Positions 62,921-64,000 of a stretch of 64,000 bases of DNA are shown here, in pieces. The notes under the pieces were generated by a model that worked only from the letters and a program-made list of their open reading frames with translations, had not been told where the DNA came from and made no database searches. The stretch comes from an uncultured delta proteobacterium (GTDB lineage: Bacteria > Desulfobacterota > Desulfobulbia > Desulfobulbales > Desulfurivibrionaceae): contig CAIPYE010000001.1 of NCBI GenBank assembly GCA_903869265.1, forward strand, positions 62,001-126,000, in the 5' to 3' direction. How positions within the stretch are numbered: position 1 is the stretch's first letter; every line of letters starts with the position of its first letter. Made by a program: the position numbers and the translations under genes.

Positions 62921-64000
62921 TCAAATGTCATCTTCCGCGAGCAAGGCGAGAATATTTTGCGCATTCCGGAGTGTTTGCTCCGGCAAAACACCAGGTTCGG
63001 TTGTGACGATCAAACGGGATTCAGGAGTAAAGCGCGCCTTATTTTTATGTTTTTCAAGCAGACGCATAATCTTCTCCGGGGTCACCGGAGTTTTTTCATG
63101 AAAGGAAAAAACAAGATTGGCAGAACCCTGCTCCAGCTTGCTGATCCACAAACGCCTGAGTAATGTTTTCAGGGCCAGCACCTCAAACAGGTTGAGCGCC
63201 TCCTGGGGGAGCTGGCCATAGCGGTCGGTGAATTCATCCTTGAGGTCCATCAGCTCTTCCACCTGCTCCGCGTTGGTCAGACGGCGGTAGGCAATATAGC
63301 GCTGTTCCGTCGAAGGGATATAACGTTCTGGAAGAAATGCCGAAAGCTTGAGATTGATTTCAGGCTCGATCTGCTCAGGGGGCTGCTCCACAGCCACGCC
63401 TTTTCGCTTCAAGTCGAGAACCGTCTGCTGCAACAGTTCAAGATACAAATCATAGCCCACCGCCGCAATGTTGCCGCTTTGCGAGATTCCCAGGATATTG
63501 CCTCCCCCCCGGATTTGCAGATCACTCATTGCCAGCTTGAAACCGCCGCCAAGCTCGTTGTAATCCATGAGCGCCCGCAGACGCTGCTGGGCATCCTTGG
63601 ACAGGCCATCCAGGGATGGGACCAGCAGATAGGCATAGGCCTGCTCCCGAGATCGCCCCACCCTGCCGCGCAACTGATAAATTTCCGCCAGACCAAGCCG
63701 GTCCGCCCTGGTGATGACAATAGTGTTGGCGTTGGGGATATCAAGCCCTGATTCGATAATGGTGGTGCAGACCAGCACATCGATCTCTCCCTTGATGAAA
63801 CGGACCATGATCTCCTCAAGAGCCTTTCCCACCATCTGGCCATGGGCCACGGCCAACCGCGCCTCAGGGACAAGCTTCTGCACCCTGGCCGCCATTGCCT
63901 GGATGGAATGGACCCGATTGTGGACGAGAAAGACCTGACCGCCCCGTTGCAGCTCACGAACCACGGCCTCCCTGATCACCAGTTCGTCATCGCGGGCGAC
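62921..64000 (-). CDS. mfd: Transcription-repair coupling factor Mfd (partial, N-terminal part outside window)
   Basis: The last 360 codons of a minus-strand frame that is open to the right edge. Helicase motifs IV-VI are seen: VFLVHNRVHSIQAMAARVQKLVPEARLAVAHGQM, VLVCTTIIESGLDIPNANTIVITRADRLGLAEIYQLRGRVGRS and AYAYLLVPS. The C-terminal TRCF domain (EINLKLSAFLPERYIPSTEQRYIAYRRL) follows. Mfd removes RNA polymerase stalled at DNA lesions and recruits UvrA. The translocation motif region and the C-terminal regulatory domain look intact. Confidence 0.95.
   Translation of the reverse strand, partial: VARDDELVIREAVVRELQRGGQVFLVHNRVHSIQAMAARVQKLVPEARLAVAHGQMVGKALEEIMVRFIKGEIDVLVCTTIIESGLDIPNANTIVITRADRLGLAEIYQLRGRVGRSREQAYAYLLVPSLDGLSKDAQQRLRALMDYNELGGGFKLAMSDLQIRGGGNILGISQSGNIAAVGYDLYLELLQQTVLDLKRKGVAVEQPPEQIEPEINLKLSAFLPERYIPSTEQRYIAYRRLTNAEQVEELMDLKDEFTDRYGQLPQEALNLFEVLALKTLLRRLWISKLEQGSANLVFSFHEKTPVTPEKIMRLLEKHKNKARFTPESRLIVTTEPGVLPEQTLRNAQNILALLAEDDI

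Overview
The window looks like a chromosomal segment of a strictly anaerobic, GC-rich Desulfobacterota bacterium, most like the Desulfobulbaceae/Desulfurivibrio group. The supports are a long fatty acid / riboflavin / nucleotide gene cluster with an acyl-CoA dehydrogenase and a ferredoxin-fused Etf inserted in it, an NtrY/NtrX pair next to a DUF4390 protein, SelB together with a UGA-containing HesB-like gene, and a PpiC/SurA-like gene beside mfd. I see no rRNA, CRISPR array or replication origin. The taxonomic placement is an inference from gene content.

Layout. 1-11.6 kb (all minus): a ClpX-like ATPase cut by the left edge, NtrX/NtrY-type two-component genes, a DUF4390 protein, hflX with a reading-frame break, selB, a metallo-beta-lactamase-fold hydrolase, an Mrp/NBP35 ATPase and a DUF3334/CheX-like protein. 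11.67-16.23 kb (all plus): a small genomic island between a truncated tRNA-Leu 3' end and an intact tRNA-Leu(UAA). It carries two type II toxin-antitoxin pairs and an 803-residue primase-helicase of the TOTE conflict-system type, but no integrase. 16.4-28.4 kb: mixed housekeeping and accessory genes, including AMMECR1, a small cytochrome c, a HesB/IscA-like selenoprotein with in-frame UGA, phosphofructokinase, uppP, an HNH-folC-UvrD unit, a DUF4238 protein of foreign look and several palindromic repeats.

28.6-46.1 kb (all minus) is a nearly continuous gene train. In the direction of transcription it reads yceD, rpmF, plsX, fabH, acyl-CoA dehydrogenase, etfB, etfA, fabG, acpP, fabF, rpiB, glyA, dCMP deaminase, nrdR, ribD, ribE, ribBA, ribH, nusB, ftsK. 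46.3-50.7 kb is a phospholipid-transport (Mla) operon whose MlaA carries an extra SPOR-like domain. 51-57 kb holds tRNA-Val and tRNA-Asp, then the protein quality-control set tig-clpP-clpX-lon, then tRNA-Leu(UAG).

57.4-59.2 kb (plus) is the most novel-looking unit. A cobalamin riboswitch with a terminator precedes a 42-residue peptide gene, whose stop codon overlaps the start of a radical SAM/SPASM protein. This has the layout of a ribosomally made, enzyme-modified peptide produced when cobalamin is scarce. 59.3-64 kb: a flavodoxin-fold oxidoreductase (plus), then recO, a RodZ-like protein, a SurA-like chaperone and the 3' part of mfd (minus, cut by the right edge).
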